Source of the DNA: Nitrosopumilus sp. K4
Lineage (GTDB): Archaea; Thermoproteota; Nitrososphaeria; Nitrososphaerales; Nitrosopumilaceae
Assembly: GCF_018128925.1 (NCBI RefSeq)
Contig: NZ_CP067007.1
Coordinates: 534,164 to 598,163 of the forward strand
Direction: 5' to 3'
Length of the DNA stretch: 64,000 nt
The notes beneath the pieces are model-generated. The model made no database searches. It was not told the origin of the DNA and saw only the letters and a program-made list of their open reading frames with translations. This document shows positions 41,229 through 49,593 of the stretch, piece by piece. How positions within the stretch are numbered: position 1 is the stretch's first letter; the number at the start of each line of letters is the position of its first letter. A program made the position numbers and the translations under genes.

Positions 41229-42131
41229 TTGGATATTTTTGGACTAATTGGACTATCTGTAATACTTTCAGGCTTGTTGATAGGATCTTTTGACTCTTTT
41301 GCACAGTCAAATCCATGTCCAAGCTGCGTTCAGATTTCTCCAGGGGATGTAGAACTATACAAAGAATTATTCCCTTTGACAATTTGGACTGATTCTAAAA
41401 TATATGATCATGATTCTTTGATTACTGTCTCAGGACATCTGAGGCCTGAAAACAATGTGGCACCAATCCTTGTAGTGGTTACAAATCCTATTGGAAATAT
41501 TGTTACTGTGGACCAGGTAACTCCTGATTCTAACGGTGACTTTGAATTCATGCTGAATACAAAAAGCTCACTTTGGAAACAAAATGGTGATTATGTCATA
41601 AAAGCTCAAAGTGGTTCTGACAATAGACAGTTTAAAACAAAATTTACTCTAATCTCATATGACGTTGGTAGCGTATCTGAATGCGCTCTGTCAACTATTC
41701 CGATAATTGCAAACAATGGCGGCATTTATTGTGTGTCTTATGAATCAAAAAAAGGAACCACAATTAATGTAGATGGTGAACTAAATTTAGATACCAAAAC
41801 ACTATCACTGCAAATTCGTGGACACGATATTGATTCCATAGTACTTGACATTCCTCGCTATCTATTAGATTCAAAATCTGAAACTGGGGTTGATTCTGAT
41901 TTTGTTATTTTTTCAGAAGGAACCTTGATTGAAACTCATGAGGTTGAATCTGATGACGTATCTCGGAAAATCCAAATAGATTATTCGCCTACCAGAAAAG
42001 GAAATTTTGAAATTGTTGGAACTCATGTTGTTCCAGAGTTTGGATCATTGATGTTTTTGATATTGATTAGTTCTGTCTCTTCTGTTTTGTTCATAAGTAA
42101 ATTATTATCTGATAGATTTGTCAAGTTCTAA
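41229..42131 (+). CDS. PEFG-CTERM surface protein
   Basis: A 300-residue protein from TTG 41229, preceded by gaggta as ribosome-binding site. Signal peptide 1-25. Two beta-sandwich parts follow (SKIYDHDSLITVSGHLRPENN... and KGTTINVDGELNL...). The C-terminus has the thaumarchaeal sorting signal VPEFG followed by a hydrophobic helix (SLMFLILISSVSSVLFI) and a basic end (residues about 272-300). An archaeosortase would cut there and attach the protein to the cell surface. The CPSC motif after the signal peptide could be structural. Function of the body unknown. Confidence 0.88.
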   Translation: MDIFGLIGLSVILSGLLIGSFDSFAQSNPCPSCVQISPGDVELYKELFPLTIWTDSKIYDHDSLITVSGHLRPENNVAPILVVVTNPIGNIVTVDQVTPDSNGDFEFMLNTKSSLWKQNGDYVIKAQSGSDNRQFKTKFTLISYDVGSVSECALSTIPIIANNGGIYCVSYESKKGTTINVDGELNLDTKTLSLQIRGHDIDSIVLDIPRYLLDSKSETGVDSDFVIFSEGTLIETHEVESDDVSRKIQIDYSPTRKGNFEIVGTHVVPEFGSLMFLILISSVSSVLFISKLLSDRFVKF

Positions 42132-42174
42132 ACTCTCTTCAAGTTCTTAAGTCACTGTGTCTCATTATTCATAG

Positions 42175-42834
42175 ATGGATCTCGAAAAATTCAGTAATGA
42201 TGTTAATCAAGTTACTGACAAACTATCGAAAAATTTAGCTTCAAATGATTTACCTAAACTAAACTATGTGCGGCAACAACTAATTGAAATGTATAAAAAA
42301 AACCTTGTTAAAATCAATCACTCTGTTTTGGAATTAATTTGTGCATCAACATTAATTGCACGAGGTTATGCTGTTGAAGTAGAAAAACAAGTTTCTGATA
42401 TTCTTGTTTGTGATATCTTTGCAAAGAAAGGTGGTGGAAATACCATCATAGAGATTGAAACTGGTTTTACTCCTCCTGATCATGCTATGGACACTATTGA
42501 TTACTACACTGCAAGAATAATGAGTAAAATTGCAAGATATAGCAAATTTTGCTCTAAATTTTCATTGGCCACACCTGTGATCGGACTTGTGCCTATTCCC
42601 AAGATCTTTCTAATTCCTCCAAAATCAAGAAAAGAATCTGATGTGAAATCTGTTCAATCATTATGTGATCGATACTACAAAAATCCCCCTGTAAACTATG
42701 ATGATATACTAAATGCTCACCTCCATTCTATTTTTTTAATCAATATTGACAAAAATTTTGCAAAAGAACTTGATCCCCAAGGCTATGTAGATCTTACTGG
42801 AAAACTTCTTCAAAGAAGTGAAGTGGAATACTAA
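42175..42834 (+). CDS. Uncharacterised protein, possibly nuclease-like (PD-(D/E)xK) fold
   Basis: A 219-residue protein. A helical start is followed by LELICASTLIARGYAVEVEKQVSDILVCDIFAKKGGGNTIIEIETG. The arrangement helix, strand with Asp (ILVCDIFA), then IIEIETG resembles the D...E-x-E/K core of PD-(D/E)xK nucleases, but the final lysine is not clear. After that come a basic helix with tyrosines and a PxPKIFLIPP segment. Nothing else in the neighbourhood suggests restriction or defence. Low certainty on function. Confidence 0.65.
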   Translation: MDLEKFSNDVNQVTDKLSKNLASNDLPKLNYVRQQLIEMYKKNLVKINHSVLELICASTLIARGYAVEVEKQVSDILVCDIFAKKGGGNTIIEIETGFTPPDHAMDTIDYYTARIMSKIARYSKFCSKFSLATPVIGLVPIPKIFLIPPKSRKESDVKSVQSLCDRYYKNPPVNYDDILNAHLHSIFLINIDKNFAKELDPQGYVDLTGKLLQRSEVEY

Positions 42835-42881
42835 CCAAATAGTAAAAACTCAAATCTTTCTAGTAATTACTACCTTTAGAC

Positions 42882-43016
42882 ATGATTTGCGGCGCTTGTG
42901 AGACAAGAAAACATTACGAATGTATTGATTGTTTAAACAATCATTCTACGCACCTGTGTAGTTGCGACTGTCATGATGAAAACACAAAACCCCATCCTGT
43001 GAATAAACCCCATTAA
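42882..43016 (+). CDS. Tiny Cys/His-rich protein
   Basis: A 44-residue protein with seven cysteines (3, 6, 14, 17, 26, 28, 30) and six histidines. The pattern CxxC-x7-CxxC-x8-CxCxCH suggests two metal sites. It is short enough to be a metallothionein-like or zinc-finger peptide. The ATG at 42882 has a TATA-like stretch (tagtaatta) near -25. Function unknown. Confidence 0.6.
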   Translation: MICGACETRKHYECIDCLNNHSTHLCSCDCHDENTKPHPVNKPH

Positions 43017-43100
43017 ACTACCTTTTCTAAAAAATGATTATTGAAAATTTGACCAGCTAGGAGCAATATTGTCATATTTTAATCAATAACAATTTTTCAA

Positions 43101-43116
43101 GATCTTGCTTAAGATC
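43101..43116. repeat. Short hairpin before the Snf2 gene
   Basis: gatctt-gctt-aagatc is a 6-bp stem with a four-base loop, in the 150-base gap before the Snf2-family gene, between a TATA-like attttaatca (about 43076-43085) and the start at 43167. If transcription starts near 43110 the hairpin overlaps the start. No function can be assigned. Confidence 0.25.
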
Positions 43117-43166
43117 GATTAAAACATGAAGATTCATAAGGCAAAAAAAGATTCTATCGACAAATT

Positions 43167-44891
43167 ATGGCAACATCTATGGATAATTTTGGAACTTTGG
43201 AATATGTTCTAGACAAATACTCCAAAATCTGGAGTTGGAAGGTAACAGGTGAGCGTGCAGTAAGTATGGTGTCTAGGCTTGTTCCTGAAGCATGGTATGG
43301 CGAAAACATCAACGAAGTAATAATTCCAGATAGTCCTGAAAGTGTAAAACAAATTAAATTGATCATGGATAGGTATCCTCTTGAAATTTTATCAAAATCT
43401 GCTTGGCAAAGAAAAATTGTAAAAACATTTGCCCCAAAGCCCACACTTCCTCCAATTAAACATAAACTCAATAAAGCAAAAGCTGGAGACCAGTTTAGAG
43501 GAAAATTACTCAACTTCCAGAAAGAAGGATTGGATTTTCTTTTAAAATCCTCAGGCAATGCATTGCTTGCCGATGAAATGGGTCTGGGAAAAACGGTTCA
43601 AACCCTTTCTTATGTTGCAACCGAAAAACAAACTTTTCCTGTTTTGGTGGTGGCCCCACTTGTGACTCTCAACAATTGGGAACGTGAAATTTCAAAATTT
43701 GTTAAAAAGAAAAGCAGAAACGGAAGAATAATGGAAGATGACTCTCCTTCCACAACTATTATCCGAACAGGAAAATCTGCAGAGCTACCTCTAACTGATT
43801 TTTACATAATAAATTACGAATTGCTTTACAAAAGAATGAATGATTTATCAAAATTAAACATCAAGACAATCGTTTGTGATGAGGTACATAATTTAAGATC
43901 AAAAACAACTCAGAAATACAAAGCTGTAAAGAAACTTGCAGCATCATCTTCTGTGTCTTACAGAATTGGGCTTTCTGGTACTCCTATCTATAATCGCGGT
44001 TCAGAGATTTGGCCAATTGTTGATATTCTAAAACCTGGATTACTTGGAAGCTTTAAAGAATTCTGTGAATATTTTTGTTATGTAAATGAAAAAGGAAAAG
44101 CAATAGTTTTGGAAAATAAGAGGGCATCTTTGCGAAATGAACTTCAAAAGCATGTTATGTTAAGAAGAAAAAAATCAGATGTATTAAAAGAACTAAAAGA
44201 CAAAGTACGTTATAAAGAAGTAATTGATGCTGATACTGACTACTATTTTGAAGAATTAGGAAAAATTTGGACAAAATTAGAGGAAGAACAGAAAGACGCC
44301 GAAACAGCATTTGACAAGTCAGCCTCATACCAACGTGCAATTCAAAGCGAAAGACAGATTGCAGGCTTGGCAAAACTTCCCCATGTTATTAATTTTGTAA
44401 AAAATATCATGGAAATTGAGGAAAGTGTGGTGGTGTTTTGTCATCATAAGGTTATTCACAAATTGCTCAATGAAAGCCTTGCAGAATTTTCACCTGTTAC
44501 AATTATTGGAGGCCAAAACGATAAAACTCGACAAGAACAGATAGACAAATTCCAAAAAGGTGAATCAAAACTAATGATTGCAGGTCTGAGGGCCGGAAAT
44601 GTTGGGATTAACCTAACACGCGCAAAATACGTTATCTTCGCTGAATTAGATTGGAGTCCAGCAATTCACCGACAGGCTGAAGATAGACTGCATAGAATAG
44701 GTCAAAAAAATACTGTTTTTGCTTATTATTTGATAGGAAACGGAACACTAGATGATCATGTTGCAAACGTGCTTGTTGACAAGAGCTATGAGATTGACAC
44801 AATCATGGATGAGACTGCAGACACATATGAGAACAAAGACAAGGCTGAGCTTATACTAGCTCAAATACATGACAAGATTCAATCCAAGTAA
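43167..44891 (+). CDS. Snf2/SWI2-family ATPase (helicase superfamily 2)
   Basis: A 574-residue protein. Motif I DEMGLGKT at residues 136-143, motif II DEVH at 238-241 (commonly DEAH), motif III GLSGTPIYN near 273, and motif VI QAEDRLHRIGQ near 510. The N-terminal 110 residues resemble the HARP-like or other lead-in of small Snf2 proteins but I cannot name it. Snf2 proteins move along double-stranded DNA and remodel bound proteins; in archaea they may act in repair or fork restart. No nuclease or methylase gene is adjacent, so a DISARM-type defence is not indicated. Confidence 0.92.
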   Translation: MATSMDNFGTLEYVLDKYSKIWSWKVTGERAVSMVSRLVPEAWYGENINEVIIPDSPESVKQIKLIMDRYPLEILSKSAWQRKIVKTFAPKPTLPPIKHKLNKAKAGDQFRGKLLNFQKEGLDFLLKSSGNALLADEMGLGKTVQTLSYVATEKQTFPVLVVAPLVTLNNWEREISKFVKKKSRNGRIMEDDSPSTTIIRTGKSAELPLTDFYIINYELLYKRMNDLSKLNIKTIVCDEVHNLRSKTTQKYKAVKKLAASSSVSYRIGLSGTPIYNRGSEIWPIVDILKPGLLGSFKEFCEYFCYVNEKGKAIVLENKRASLRNELQKHVMLRRKKSDVLKELKDKVRYKEVIDADTDYYFEELGKIWTKLEEEQKDAETAFDKSASYQRAIQSERQIAGLAKLPHVINFVKNIMEIEESVVVFCHHKVIHKLLNESLAEFSPVTIIGGQNDKTRQEQIDKFQKGESKLMIAGLRAGNVGINLTRAKYVIFAELDWSPAIHRQAEDRLHRIGQKNTVFAYYLIGNGTLDDHVANVLVDKSYEIDTIMDETADTYENKDKAELILAQIHDKIQSK

Positions 44892-44892
44892 A

Positions 44893-45510
44893 TTATATTT
44901 CCAGTTTTTCTTTTATTTGTGAAAGTTTTGATGTGATGCTTTCTTTTTTTTCTAGCGTAATTTCTGAATCATTAATGTCTTTGATTACTTGATTGATGAT
45001 TGCAAGAATTTCCACTTGTGGCTTGGCATTATTTCCTAATTGGTGTTTTTCAACTCCCTCCTTTTCAACTATTCTTAACTTCTCAATCCCCTCTGGAAGT
45101 ATTTCGTAACTTTTGACAATCCTTTCATCTACTCTCTGTGGCGCCATCAATACCATCTGATTTTTTCGCAGATTTTCGATCTCAATGTCTATTTTTTCTT
45201 CTTGGATTTTTAGATATTTTGCAATATCTTCTGTTGTAAACGACTTGACTTCGAGGAGTTTTAGAACCTTGACCCATAATGGCATCTTGTTATCCCACAG
45301 CGAATGTCTTGCCAAGTCAGTAATTGAAAAGGATCCGTCTTTGTTCAAATCAATGAGTTTTCTGTCTTTTAATGATGCAAGAGAATCCAATATTCTTCCA
45401 ACCCCTAGTCTTTTTAGACTGGAATTTTCAATATTTTCTTCATTGAATCTACCATCTCTGTTAATTCCCAAAAACAAAATTTCTAAATCTATTGGCCCTA
45501 ATTTACTCAT
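44893..45510 (-). CDS. Winged-helix protein, probable regulator
   Basis: A 205-residue protein. Residues 25-75 (SLKRLGVGRILDSLASLKDRKLIDLNKDGSFSITDLARHSLW) and 80-125 (LWVKVLKLLEVKSFTTEDIAKYLKIQEEKIDIEIENLRKNQMVLMAP) look like two winged-helix domains, followed by a helical, Glu/Lys-rich end. No catalytic motif. Converges on the Snf2 gene with a one-base gap. A DNA-binding regulator is likely, target unknown. Confidence 0.72.
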   Translation of the reverse strand: MSKLGPIDLEILFLGINRDGRFNEENIENSSLKRLGVGRILDSLASLKDRKLIDLNKDGSFSITDLARHSLWDNKMPLWVKVLKLLEVKSFTTEDIAKYLKIQEEKIDIEIENLRKNQMVLMAPQRVDERIVKSYEILPEGIEKLRIVEKEGVEKHQLGNNAKPQVEILAIINQVIKDINDSEITLEKKESITSKLSQIKEKLEI

Positions 45511-45584
45511 AAATTAATTCTCTCTCAAATAGTTATCATCGTTTCTAATTGAAAAATATATGTGGAATAAATCATCGTATTGTA

Positions 45585-46208
45585 ATGGTTCGTTACATCT
45601 TGCCTAAACTCCCTTATGGGTATGATGAACTTGAACCATACATTGACAAAGAAACAATGCAGATTCATCATCAAAAACATCATCAAGCATATGTTGATGG
45701 ACTAAACAAATCACTTGAGCAAATTGGTGGTGAAGCACATCCACAATACATCTCATCAATTTTGTCAGATCTTGGCAGCATACCTGAATCTGCAAAAAAT
45801 GCTGTCAATTTTTTTGGTGGCGGATATGAAAACCACAAGCTGTTTTGGGAAACAATGTCTCCGAACAGTGATCCTGCCCCTGGAGGAAAATTAGAAGATG
45901 CAATTGATGTTTACTTTAATGGATTTGATTCTTTCAAAGAACAGTTCACAAAACAATCCCTTTCTATTCAAGGGAGTGGTTGGTGTTGGTTGGTCTTTAA
46001 CCCTACATACAACAGAACCGAAATTATAACCACTGCAAACCAAGACAGTCCGTGGACCTTGAGAAAGATACCTTTGCTTGGGTTAGATGTATGGGAACAT
46101 GCATATTATTTGAAACATCAAAACAGAAGAAATGATTATGTTGAATCTTGGTGGAACGTTATAAATTGGGATTTTGTATCTAATCGTTTTTCAGAACTTG
46201 CCCAATAA
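45585..46208 (+). CDS. sod: Superoxide dismutase, Fe/Mn family (probably Mn type)
   Basis: A 207-residue protein from ATG 45585. Metal ligands: His28 in MQIHHQKHH, a His in YENHKLFW, and Asp/His in LDVWEHAYYL. The family end RNDYVESWWNVINWDFV is present. The hydrogen-bonding glutamine comes from NQDSP before the DVWEH motif and the equivalent early position is glycine, as in manganese enzymes, so Mn or cambialistic use is more likely than Fe. It detoxifies superoxide in the cytosol. Preceded by a 38-base leader with TATA-like gaaaaatata. Confidence 0.93.
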   Translation: MVRYILPKLPYGYDELEPYIDKETMQIHHQKHHQAYVDGLNKSLEQIGGEAHPQYISSILSDLGSIPESAKNAVNFFGGGYENHKLFWETMSPNSDPAPGGKLEDAIDVYFNGFDSFKEQFTKQSLSIQGSGWCWLVFNPTYNRTEIITTANQDSPWTLRKIPLLGLDVWEHAYYLKHQNRRNDYVESWWNVINWDFVSNRFSELAQ

Positions 46209-46257
46209 TTACAATTTGGACAAATTCTTTTAAACAATTTTTTGATTTTTTTGAGCA

Positions 46258-47505
46258 ATGAACAAGAGTCTAAGATACATAGCAATACTTGCTATTTTGC
46301 CCTTGTTTACCGCAGGTCTGACACTGGGAACTTTTGAAGATGTTCATGCCCTCAAATCAAAAGGCGTTGGTACTTCAAAATATGGTTCTGCAACAGACGT
46401 ATGCGGCGTTCAGCTTTGTTCTGAAATCCCCGGCGGAAAATCTGCTTGGGAAGCAAAACAAGAACAGACATCACCTGCTCCCGTTCCTGTATCTAAAACT
46501 ACAGAATCTGAAGAGAAGATGATGGCAAAAGCTGACATGGGCTCTGAGCTTAGATTGTCAAGAACAAACGTTCCGGCAGAAATTCCTTTACACAAGGGAT
46601 ACCATGATGGCGGTGAAGTCTATTTTATCATCACTGACTCTAGTGATCCTAAACATGCAGACATAATCACTGAGAATCAGGGATGGAAAGTTGAACTTGC
46701 TCCTCTGTTGGAAAGAACTCCTAAGTCTGCATTGTCCAGCACATACTTTTTCACAAATGGAATTAGTGGAAGTGGCGTACACGGTTATCAGGGTGAAGTT
46801 TTTACTAGCACTCCTGAACAGCCAAGTATCTACAGTGCTTTGACATCTCACATTCATGTGACGTGGAATGATGGATATGATGCAAGACTTTTGAATTCTG
46901 AAGATGCAATAATGACTGCTGAGGCAAATGGTGAGATCACCTTGTCTAAAGCTAAAGTGGTTTTGAATATGCCCCAAATAATTTGGCCTGGTGGTCAAAT
47001 GATGGTAAAAGAGGACACAACTTTGACTGATGAAACACCATATGGTGGCGGTCAAATACTTGACATCGACACTGATGAAATGACTGTCACTTTCATTGCA
47101 CATAGAGGATGGGGTCCCGATGGTAGAACAATCTATTACATTGTCACAGATGCAACTCCTTCTGGTCCTGCAAACATGATGGGAGTAACTAGTGCCCCGA
47201 CATCAGCTAAATTGATTGCAAATGCTGCAGCAGTTGACCTGTTCCAATTCAAAAACGGAATTAAAGGAACTGGTCCGCTGGGATTCCAACCTGGAATTGC
47301 AGCTGGTGCTCCTGGTGATGCAAATTATAGTCCCATGTGGAGAATATTTGTGATAGGTTGGGATGATGCATCAAGTGCACAACTCCTTGAAACCATTGAC
47401 GACATTAATGCATACAAAGAAGCTGGTTTGATTGACATTGGTATTGCTAGACCTATGGACAGTGATCATATCGTAAACTGTCCATTCATTGATCCGTTCC
47501 AATAG
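46258..47505 (+). CDS. Secreted protein with two similar beta-domain halves
   Basis: A 415-residue protein. Signal peptide 1-31 (YIAILAILPLFTAGLTLG...). Then a motif VGTSKYGSATDVCGVQLCSEIPGGKSAWE (two Cys probably bonded) and a Pro/Thr-rich linker. Two related parts follow: one around VYFIITDSSDPKHAD...TSHIHVTWNDGYDARLLNSEDAIMTAEANGEITL and another around IYYIVTDATPSGPAN...MWRIFVIGWDDASSAQLLETIDDINAYKEAGLIDI, each about 130 residues. Similar proteins are known to me as abundant thaumarchaeal secreted proteins without function. No anchor, so released or pericellular. Confidence 0.82.
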   Translation: MNKSLRYIAILAILPLFTAGLTLGTFEDVHALKSKGVGTSKYGSATDVCGVQLCSEIPGGKSAWEAKQEQTSPAPVPVSKTTESEEKMMAKADMGSELRLSRTNVPAEIPLHKGYHDGGEVYFIITDSSDPKHADIITENQGWKVELAPLLERTPKSALSSTYFFTNGISGSGVHGYQGEVFTSTPEQPSIYSALTSHIHVTWNDGYDARLLNSEDAIMTAEANGEITLSKAKVVLNMPQIIWPGGQMMVKEDTTLTDETPYGGGQILDIDTDEMTVTFIAHRGWGPDGRTIYYIVTDATPSGPANMMGVTSAPTSAKLIANAAAVDLFQFKNGIKGTGPLGFQPGIAAGAPGDANYSPMWRIFVIGWDDASSAQLLETIDDINAYKEAGLIDIGIARPMDSDHIVNCPFIDPFQ

Positions 47506-47510
47506 GAACC

Positions 47511-47560
47511 TCTTTTTTCTATTTTTTAATTTACATTTGTTTGTTATTTTTTCCTTTTTC
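47511..47560 (+). terminator. T-rich terminator after the secreted-protein gene
   Basis: Several oligo-T runs (tttttt, tttttt, tttttt, ttttt) within 50 bases start six bases after the stop codon. It is one of the most T-rich non-coding stretches of the window and fits a strong stop for a highly expressed gene. Confidence 0.5.
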
Positions 47561-47619
47561 AAACGAAAGTTTAATCCATTGACAGGTTGCTTTATCTTTG
47601 ATTTTGCGGTTATTACTTT

Positions 47620-47997
47620 ATGAGTGTAGCCGGATTGTATATGCTAAACACTGATGCATATGCTGAAGAAAAAGTGAAACAAGCCCTTGATATGTTGTTA
47701 ATAGACAGGGGAAATGAATTTCGTGAACTGGCATCTGTACTGCTTCCAGGATCAAAATCTTTATCATCAATGCCTCACTGGCAAGAGTTTATCTTGAATT
47801 TCTGTCTTGATGTAGAGGAATCATTCAAGACATGGTCTGGAAAAAATTCTTTGGTAAAGAGTTCTCCTCAAAAAGCCTTGACTATTTTACGACAACTTTC
47901 ACGTGACAAGACCTCCATGAATCAATTGGCGCATCTTCTAAACATCTCATATAACCTATCACTGGAATTCAAAGAAATCTATAGAAGACTAAGGTGA
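47620..47997 (+). CDS. Small helical protein of unknown function
   Basis: A 125-residue protein. The body is helical; the last part, SMNQLAHLLNISYNLSLEFKEIYRRL, could be a degenerate helix-turn-helix, but the evidence is slight. One Cys. It stands alone between two T-rich stretches. Confidence 0.6.
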   Translation: MSVAGLYMLNTDAYAEEKVKQALDMLLIDRGNEFRELASVLLPGSKSLSSMPHWQEFILNFCLDVEESFKTWSGKNSLVKSSPQKALTILRQLSRDKTSMNQLAHLLNISYNLSLEFKEIYRRLR

Positions 47998-48000
47998 TCT

Positions 48001-48066
48001 AGTCTTCTTTTTATTTTTAATATGTGCCAAAACCGTGAATTAGCCTTCTATCTATTTTTAATATGT
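48001..48066. repeat. Imperfect 25-base direct repeat in a gene-free region
   Basis: 48001-48025 (agtcttctttttatttttaa + tatgt) and 48042-48066 (agccttctatctatttttaa + tatgt) agree at 22 of 25 positions, with starts 41 bases apart. The shared core tatttttaatatgt is identical. The 200-base gap 47998-48197 has no coding frame that I can support. The repeats could be duplicated terminator or regulator sites. Confidence 0.4.
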
Positions 48067-48197
48067 TTTATTTAGAAGATGACTTACATTTGCCTTTTGT
48101 TTTAAACTATAATTTTTTAGGACTAGAAATTTTATAATTTTAGCACTATGATGTAATTTTATCATCATGTTATATATCATAAAAACCAAGATCATTT

Positions 48198-48317
48198 ATG
48201 ATTCAACAACAACATATTGAACCACCAAGTCCAAAGCGAATGTTTCTTGGAATCTCTTTGGTTATGGGTGGAATTGTAGTAGTGGGATTGTCTTGGTTTG
48301 CAGGTTTCTTAAGCTAG
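48198..48317 (+). CDS. Single-helix small membrane protein
   Basis: A 39-residue protein from ATG 48198 with a hydrophilic start (MIQQQHIEPPSPKR) and one membrane helix (MFLGISLVMGGIVVVGLSWFAGF). Positive residues before the helix suggest the N-terminus inside. Such peptides are often accessory subunits of respiratory complexes or transporters, but the neighbours give no hint. Confidence 0.55.
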   Translation: MIQQQHIEPPSPKRMFLGISLVMGGIVVVGLSWFAGFLS

Positions 48318-48408
48318 ACTAATCAAACAATCTTTTTTGTTCTTTACATGGCATGTGTTGATATTATTTTAAAAAACGTTCATTAATAATGCAAAAAGGT
48401 GTTGGTTA

Positions 48409-48660
48409 TTGGATTTTATGTTAGAAGAAGAGCTTATAGATTTGATGACATTCTGTCTGCAAAACCCCGAGTCTTCTGAAGTTGCAGAAAAGAAAAAAAG
48501 AATTTCTGATATTGGAAACGAGTTGTTTGTTGATGGTGGCATTGATGCATTAGAAAATTTTGCATTTGTTTTAAAGAATCGAATTAGTGAAGAAATTGGG
48601 AAAGATCCATCGCCACTATTTAGTTTGTGGAATGGACTCACTGACGAATGGCAACGGTAG
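48409..48660 (+). CDS. Small acidic helical protein
   Basis: An 83-residue protein from TTG 48409 (ATG 48418 alternative). Two or three helices (LEEELIDLMTFCLQNP, IDALENFAFVLKNRISEEIG), end DEWQR. No motif and no membrane segment. Its end is 15 bases from the end of the converging DUF5679-like gene. Confidence 0.6.
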   Translation: MDFMLEEELIDLMTFCLQNPESSEVAEKKKRISDIGNELFVDGGIDALENFAFVLKNRISEEIGKDPSPLFSLWNGLTDEWQR

Positions 48661-48674
48661 AATTTTTAAATATT

Positions 48675-48818
48675 CTATCCTCTGCCGATTCTGAATATGG
48701 CTGTACTGCATGTTGGACAGGTGCCCTTTAGTGCAGGTTTTCCATTTTTCATGGTGTATGGTTTTGCGCCTTGGATGTCTCTTTTATCGCGGCACTTAAC
48801 ACAATATCCTATTGTCAT
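48675..48818 (-). CDS. DUF5679-like small zinc protein
   Basis: A 47-residue protein. YCVKCRDKRD (Cys6, Cys9), then KNGKPALKGTCPTCSTAIFRIG (Cys34, Cys37) is the compact zinc-ribbon pattern that I know as DUF5679, found in archaea and actinobacteria, always as tiny proteins. The domain is complete. Function unknown; nucleic-acid binding suspected. Confidence 0.8.
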   Translation of the reverse strand: MTIGYCVKCRDKRDIQGAKPYTMKNGKPALKGTCPTCSTAIFRIGRG

Positions 48819-48984
48819 AATCATTCTAGGCGTGAGGTTCTATTAGCGAGACCTTGTTAAACTTTTTTCACTATGAGGCAAACACCGATATTATTATTGG
48901 TATTCCAAAACAATATTTTTCGTACTAGGTATGAGATAATCTTTTTTCAATTCTTTTTTAAGTGAATGAACTGAAAAAATTTTT

Positions 48985-49566
48985 GTGAAAATAACTTTCT
49001 TGGTATTTTTTGTAGCTGTAATGTTGGTCATTTATTTCTCAATGACTGTTTTTATTTTACCAAATGAATTTCTTTCAAAAGAACAATTTGTACCAATTCC
49101 TTATTTAGAAGCTGAAATTTCAAACTCTGAAATTTTTTTGGGTGAATCATTTAGACTGAATGTCTTTTCAGAAAATAGAGGTGATTATGGTGATATTCAT
49201 ATTGTTTCTGCAGCGTTTCCAACTATATCTGACACTGAGGATATTGTCGAAGTTGTAAGTTATGATTTTTCACACACTCCTCACTATGTGCGCATTGGTG
49301 ATGAAATAGGTGCAAAATATAGCGGCGGTGTGGAAAAAATAACTGCACAATACCCTTCTATTGAATCCATGAATAGGCCTATTCCATCTGGTTCTTCAAA
49401 CCATGTGGATTTTTTGATAACACCTGATGAGGTTGGACCATTTTTGGTTTATCTGAAATCAATAGATATTCCACATACTGATGAAAAATCACACTTTCCA
49501 CGTTCAGGGCAATTAGATCATCAAGATGAATACGTTCTTGTTTATCAGGTAAATGTAAATCCCTAA
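48985..49566 (+). CDS. Secreted or membrane-anchored beta-sandwich protein
   Basis: A 193-residue protein from GTG 48985. An N-terminal helix (ITFLVFFVAVMLVIYFSMTVFI) may be an uncleaved anchor. The remainder (AEISNSEIFLGESFRLNVFSENRGDYGDIHIVSAAFP...ITPDEVGPFLVYLKSI) has the form of a single Ig-like or CARDB-like domain, with five or more histidines. It is 27 bases before the polytopic SPPH-motif membrane gene and probably acts with it. Confidence 0.75.
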   Translation: MKITFLVFFVAVMLVIYFSMTVFILPNEFLSKEQFVPIPYLEAEISNSEIFLGESFRLNVFSENRGDYGDIHIVSAAFPTISDTEDIVEVVSYDFSHTPHYVRIGDEIGAKYSGGVEKITAQYPSIESMNRPIPSGSSNHVDFLITPDEVGPFLVYLKSIDIPHTDEKSHFPRSGQLDHQDEYVLVYQVNVNP

Positions 49567-49593
49567 TATGCTATGAATTGTTGAAATCTTGAT

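Noticed and set aside
42175..44891. Possible restriction or DISARM-like defence island (nuclease-like gene, zinc peptide, Snf2 ATPase)
   Set aside because: No methylase, no specificity subunit and no phage or mobile genes nearby; the nuclease reading of 42175-42834 is weak and gene spacing is loose.
48870..48962. A 30-codon frame in front of the secreted protein gene at 48985
   Set aside because: Phe-rich, no protein-like pattern, follows T-runs; not supportable.
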